Assembly: GCA_046081905.1 (NCBI GenBank)
Contig: JBJTWS010000067.1
Location: 1-8,125, forward strand
Length of the DNA stretch: 8,125 nucleotides
Reading direction: 5' to 3'
Source: CBW1002 sp046081905
GTDB taxonomy: Bacteria; Cyanobacteriota; Cyanobacteriia; PCC-6307; Cyanobiaceae
Under the pieces are notes generated by a model that saw nothing but the letters and a program-made list of their open reading frames with translations, had not been told where the DNA came from and searched no databases. Position numbers and translations under genes: made by a program. Of the stretch, positions 6,125 to 8,125 are shown in pieces. Within the stretch, counting starts at the first letter, position 1. Each line of letters opens with the position of its first letter.

Positions 6125-6236
6125 GCCCGGAGCGGGGAGGCGGAATACGGGTTCGAGCGTAACGCTGCCTCCCGTCCCCTGGTGCGGGCGGGTCTGGATC
6201 GGTAAGTTCGGCTGCCTTCCTGCTCCCCGTGCCGCC
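6125..6236. promoter_or_regulatory. Divergent spacer between hemH and the tyrosine recombinase gene
   Basis: This 112-base stretch must hold the 5' signals of both genes. It contains an inverted repeat, GGGAGGC (6135-6141) and GCCTCCC (6167-6173), perfect over 7 bases with a 25-base spacer. The AT-richer patch inside it (about 6143-6162) is the most likely promoter region, with TATTCC on the minus strand as a possible -10 for hemH. No convincing -35 or Shine-Dalgarno sequence was found for either gene. Confidence 0.35.
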
Positions 6237-7466
6237 GTGCAGGAGAACGCCCTGCTGGAGCGCCTGCGCCGCACCAATGCCCTGATGGCGAGCACCGGCA
6301 TCGCCCTGCGGCTGGAGGCCCGCGGCCAGCGGCTCGGCCTGCGGGGCCCCCTCCCCCGGCGCGACGGCGAGGGCCTGAAGGTGCAGCGCCTCAGCCTCGG
6401 CCTGCCCTTCGATGCGGCGGGGCTGGAGCAGGCGGAGCGGCAGCTGCGCCAGGTGGTGCAGGACCTGCAGCATCAGCGCTTCCGCTGGGAGGCCTGGGGA
6501 CGCGGGCCGGCAGCGGCGCCGGCGGGCGGACAGGAGCGGAGCAGCAGCCGGGAACGGGGCAACGGCGCCGCCGCAGCCGCAGCCTCACCCGAAGCCCCCG
6601 AGGCCTTCCTGGCGGACTTCGAGGCCGCCTTCTTCGCCGACCCCCGCCGCCGGCGGAACCCCGCCGGCAGCCGCACCACCTGGAGCAGCGCCTACCGGCC
6701 CTACCTGCGGCGGCTGGCCAGCACCGCCGGCGAGCGCACCCTCAGCGCCGCCCTGCTGGAGGAGGTACTGGAGAGCTACGCCCCCGGCAGCCGCAGCCGC
6801 CAGCAGTGCGGCACCGCACTGGCGGCCCTGGCGCGGCACCGCCGGATCCCCCTGCCGGACGACTGGGCCGAGCGGGCCGCCGGCTACGGCCTCCATGCCG
6901 CCCGCTTCCGCCATCTCCCCAGCGACAGCCTGATCCTCGAGGCGGTGGCGGCAATGCCCAACCCGGGCTGGCGCCTGGCCTACGGGCTGATGGCCACCTA
7001 TGGCCTGCGCAACCACGAGGTGTTCTTCTGCGATCTCTCGGCCCTCGCCCCCGGCGGCGATCGGGTGCTGCGGGTGCTGCCCACCTCCAAGACGGGCGAA
7101 CACCAGGTGTGGCCGTTCCAGCCCCACTGGGTGGAGCACTTCGGGCTCGAGCAGCTGGGGCGCGACCCGCAGGCGCTGCCGCCGGTCTGCACCGACCTGC
7201 GTCGCACCACCCTCCAGCAGGTGGGCCGCCGGGTGGCGGAGCAGTTCCGCCGCTACGACCTGCCCCTCACCCCCTACGACCTGCGCCACGCCTGGGCGGT
7301 GCGCACCATCCACATCGGCCTGCCGGACACGGTGGCGGCGCGGATGATGGGCCACTCGGTGGCCATCCACACCCGCACCTACCACCACTGGATCACCCGC
7401 CGCGACCAGCAGCAGGCGGTGGACACGGCCCTGGCCCGCCAGGCCTCGCTGCGGCGCGCCGCCTGA
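6237..7466 (+). CDS. Tyrosine recombinase / integrase-family protein with arm-type N-terminal domain
   Basis: A 409-residue site-specific recombinase of the phage integrase (tyrosine recombinase) family, read from GTG at 6237-6239; ATG at 6285 is an alternative. The N-terminal stretch (about 20-87), with LRLEARGQRLGLRGPLP and QRLSLGLP, resembles the arm-type DNA-binding domains of phage integrases. An Ala/Gly/Ser-rich linker (about 88-121) leads to a helical core-binding domain (about 122-215). The catalytic domain keeps the full set: R258 in GLRNHEV, K285 in SKTGEH, Y347-D-L-R350-H351 (Tyr in place of the first His, a common variant), H373 in MMGHS and nucleophile Y382 in TYHHW. No frameshift or truncation. 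It sits between housekeeping genes hemH and cobO with no att repeat, excisionase, tRNA or phage gene nearby, suggesting a resident gene rather than a fresh mobile element. I recall a similar hemH-integrase-cobO order in Prochlorococcus and Synechococcus, unverified here. Substrate unknown. Confidence 0.88.
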   Translation: MQENALLERLRRTNALMASTGIALRLEARGQRLGLRGPLPRRDGEGLKVQRLSLGLPFDAAGLEQAERQLRQVVQDLQHQRFRWEAWGRGPAAAPAGGQERSSSRERGNGAAAAAASPEAPEAFLADFEAAFFADPRRRRNPAGSRTTWSSAYRPYLRRLASTAGERTLSAALLEEVLESYAPGSRSRQQCGTALAALARHRRIPLPDDWAERAAGYGLHAARFRHLPSDSLILEAVAAMPNPGWRLAYGLMATYGLRNHEVFFCDLSALAPGGDRVLRVLPTSKTGEHQVWPFQPHWVEHFGLEQLGRDPQALPPVCTDLRRTTLQQVGRRVAEQFRRYDLPLTPYDLRHAWAVRTIHIGLPDTVAARMMGHSVAIHTRTYHHWITRRDQQQAVDTALARQASLRRAA

Positions 7467-7508
7467 AGCCGCGCCAGAGTGGACCGGCCCCACCGCCGCC
7501 CTGCGCCC

Positions 7509-8125
7509 GTGCCCGAGCCCCAGAGCCCCCCGCCGAGTGCCGCGGTGAATCCGGAGCTCGATGCGGCGGCCGCCGAGCTCGGCCCCGGCGGCGCCCTGGC
7601 CCCCGAGGCCGACGCGGAGGCCTACCGCCGCCGCATGGCGCGCCGCAAGGAGGTGCAGCAGCAGCGGGTGGGGGAGCGCAACCGCGAGAAGGGGCTGGTG
7701 CTGGTGTTCACCGGCGACGGCAAGGGCAAGACCACCGCGGCCCTGGGCCTTGTTCTGCGCACCCTCGGCCATGGCGAGAACGTGGCGGTGGTGCAGTTCA
7801 TCAAGGGCGGCTGGCAGCCGGGGGAGGCCCGGGCCCTGGAGCGTTTCGGCGACGACCTCCACTGGCATGCCCTGGGGGAGGGCTTCACCTGGGAGACCCA
7901 GGACCGGGAGCGCGATCGCCAGCTGGTGCGGAGTGCCTGGGAGCGCTCGTGCGCCTACCTGGCCGACGGCGAGCGCCAGCTGGTGGTGCTCGACGAGATC
8001 AACGTGGCCCTTAAGCTCGGTTACCTCGAACCCGAGCGGGTGCTCGAGGGTCTGGCCCTGCGGCCTCACCTCACCCATGTTGCCCTCACCGGCCGCGGCG
8101 CCCCGGCGGCCCTGCTGGAGCGGGC
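7509..8125 (+). CDS. cobO: Cob(I)alamin adenosyltransferase, CobO/BtuR type (3' end cut by window)
   Basis: This enzyme transfers the adenosyl group of ATP to reduced corrinoids, a step in making adenosylcobalamin, in the cytoplasm. About 205 codons are present. The P-loop G69-D-G-K-G-K-T-T76 and following AALGLVLRTLGHGE are characteristic of the family, as are VVQFIKGGW, the ALGEGFTWETQD segment, VVLDEINVAL (Walker B-like D162-E163) and the terminal LTGRGAP. The start is uncertain: GTG at 7509 is chosen because it gives a short tail before the conserved ELDAAAAELGPGG region; GTG at 7479 and 7545 are also in frame, while the ATG at 7635 would drop that region. The gene follows the recombinase stop by 42 bases (12 if GTG 7479 is used), so the two are probably co-transcribed. 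No cobalamin riboswitch is seen in the short spacer. The first 12 residues are proline-rich and probably disordered. Confidence 0.93.
   Translation, partial: MPEPQSPPPSAAVNPELDAAAAELGPGGALAPEADAEAYRRRMARRKEVQQQRVGERNREKGLVLVFTGDGKGKTTAALGLVLRTLGHGENVAVVQFIKGGWQPGEARALERFGDDLHWHALGEGFTWETQDRERDRQLVRSAWERSCAYLADGERQLVVLDEINVALKLGYLEPERVLEGLALRPHLTHVALTGRGAPAALLER
7912..7919. repeat. HIP1 octamer (GCGATCGC) within cobO
   Basis: This is a single copy of the highly iterated palindrome of many cyanobacterial genomes, inside the cobO coding region. I found only this exact octamer by eye. One copy in about 8 kb does not show enrichment in so GC-rich a sequence. Confidence 0.5.

Noticed and set aside
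6125..6301. Extending hemH upstream to the in-frame ATG at 6299-6301
   Set aside because: It would overlap the start of the recombinase gene and adds arginine-rich sequence absent from ferrochelatases; ATG 6124 fits better.
7451..7462. 12-base palindrome GCGGCGCGCCGC at the end of the recombinase gene
   Set aside because: It encodes Arg-Arg-Ala in GC-rich codons and has no loop or T-tract; probably coding coincidence rather than a terminator or att core.
7467..7508. Cobalamin riboswitch upstream of cobO
   Set aside because: The spacer is about 42 bases, far too short for the aptamer, and no B12-box-like sequence is visible.
6125..7508. Integrated element with attL/attR around the recombinase
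   Set aside because: I saw no direct repeat shared by the two flanks, no tRNA end and no cargo gene; the window edges limit this check.
6585..8078. A 497-codon open frame on the minus strand across the recombinase and cobO
   Set aside because: It spans two well-supported genes in antisense and has low-complexity Gly/Ala/His/Leu composition; it is a composition artefact.

Overview
The window looks like chromosomal core sequence from a GC-rich picocyanobacterium, most likely of the Cyanobium / Synechococcus type. The evidence is a ferrochelatase with a C-terminal chlorophyll-binding (CAB/HLIP-like) domain, a Tic22-family protein, an acetolactate synthase with picocyanobacterial wording, very high GC in all reading frames, and GTG/TTG starts without Shine-Dalgarno sequences. 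No tRNA, rRNA, CRISPR array or insertion sequence was found. Coding density is high and no gene-free stretch exceeds about 130 bases.

Layout from left to right: (1) the N-terminal 255 codons of a phosphoenolpyruvate synthase (ppsA) run leftward off the window. (2) A 127-base divergent spacer with a perfect inverted repeat separates it from a rightward Tic22-like secreted protein. (3) That gene converges on a leftward block; the two facing stop codons lie in opposite arms of one hairpin. (4) The leftward block, in transcription order, is hemH (ferrochelatase + CAB domain), an M23 peptidase, ilvB (acetolactate synthase large subunit with a C-terminal zinc-ribbon-like tail), a small secreted SNase-like protein, and a 77-residue two-helix membrane protein. 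hemH and the peptidase overlap by 20 bases, and ilvB and the SNase-like gene are 8 bases apart, so at least parts of this block are probably co-transcribed. (5) A 112-base divergent spacer leads to a rightward pair: a complete tyrosine recombinase and cobO (cob(I)alamin adenosyltransferase), cut by the window's right edge.

Functionally, most genes are housekeeping: heme synthesis (hemH), corrinoid activation (cobO), branched-chain amino acids (ilvB), C3 metabolism (ppsA), envelope maintenance (M23 peptidase) and outer-membrane or lumen transport (Tic22). The least ordinary items are the tyrosine recombinase with all catalytic residues but no visible mobile-element context, the SNase-like protein that has apparently lost its catalytic arginines, the zinc-ribbon tail on acetolactate synthase, and hairpins on both sides of the ilvB start codon. 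I did not find a clearly new multi-gene system.
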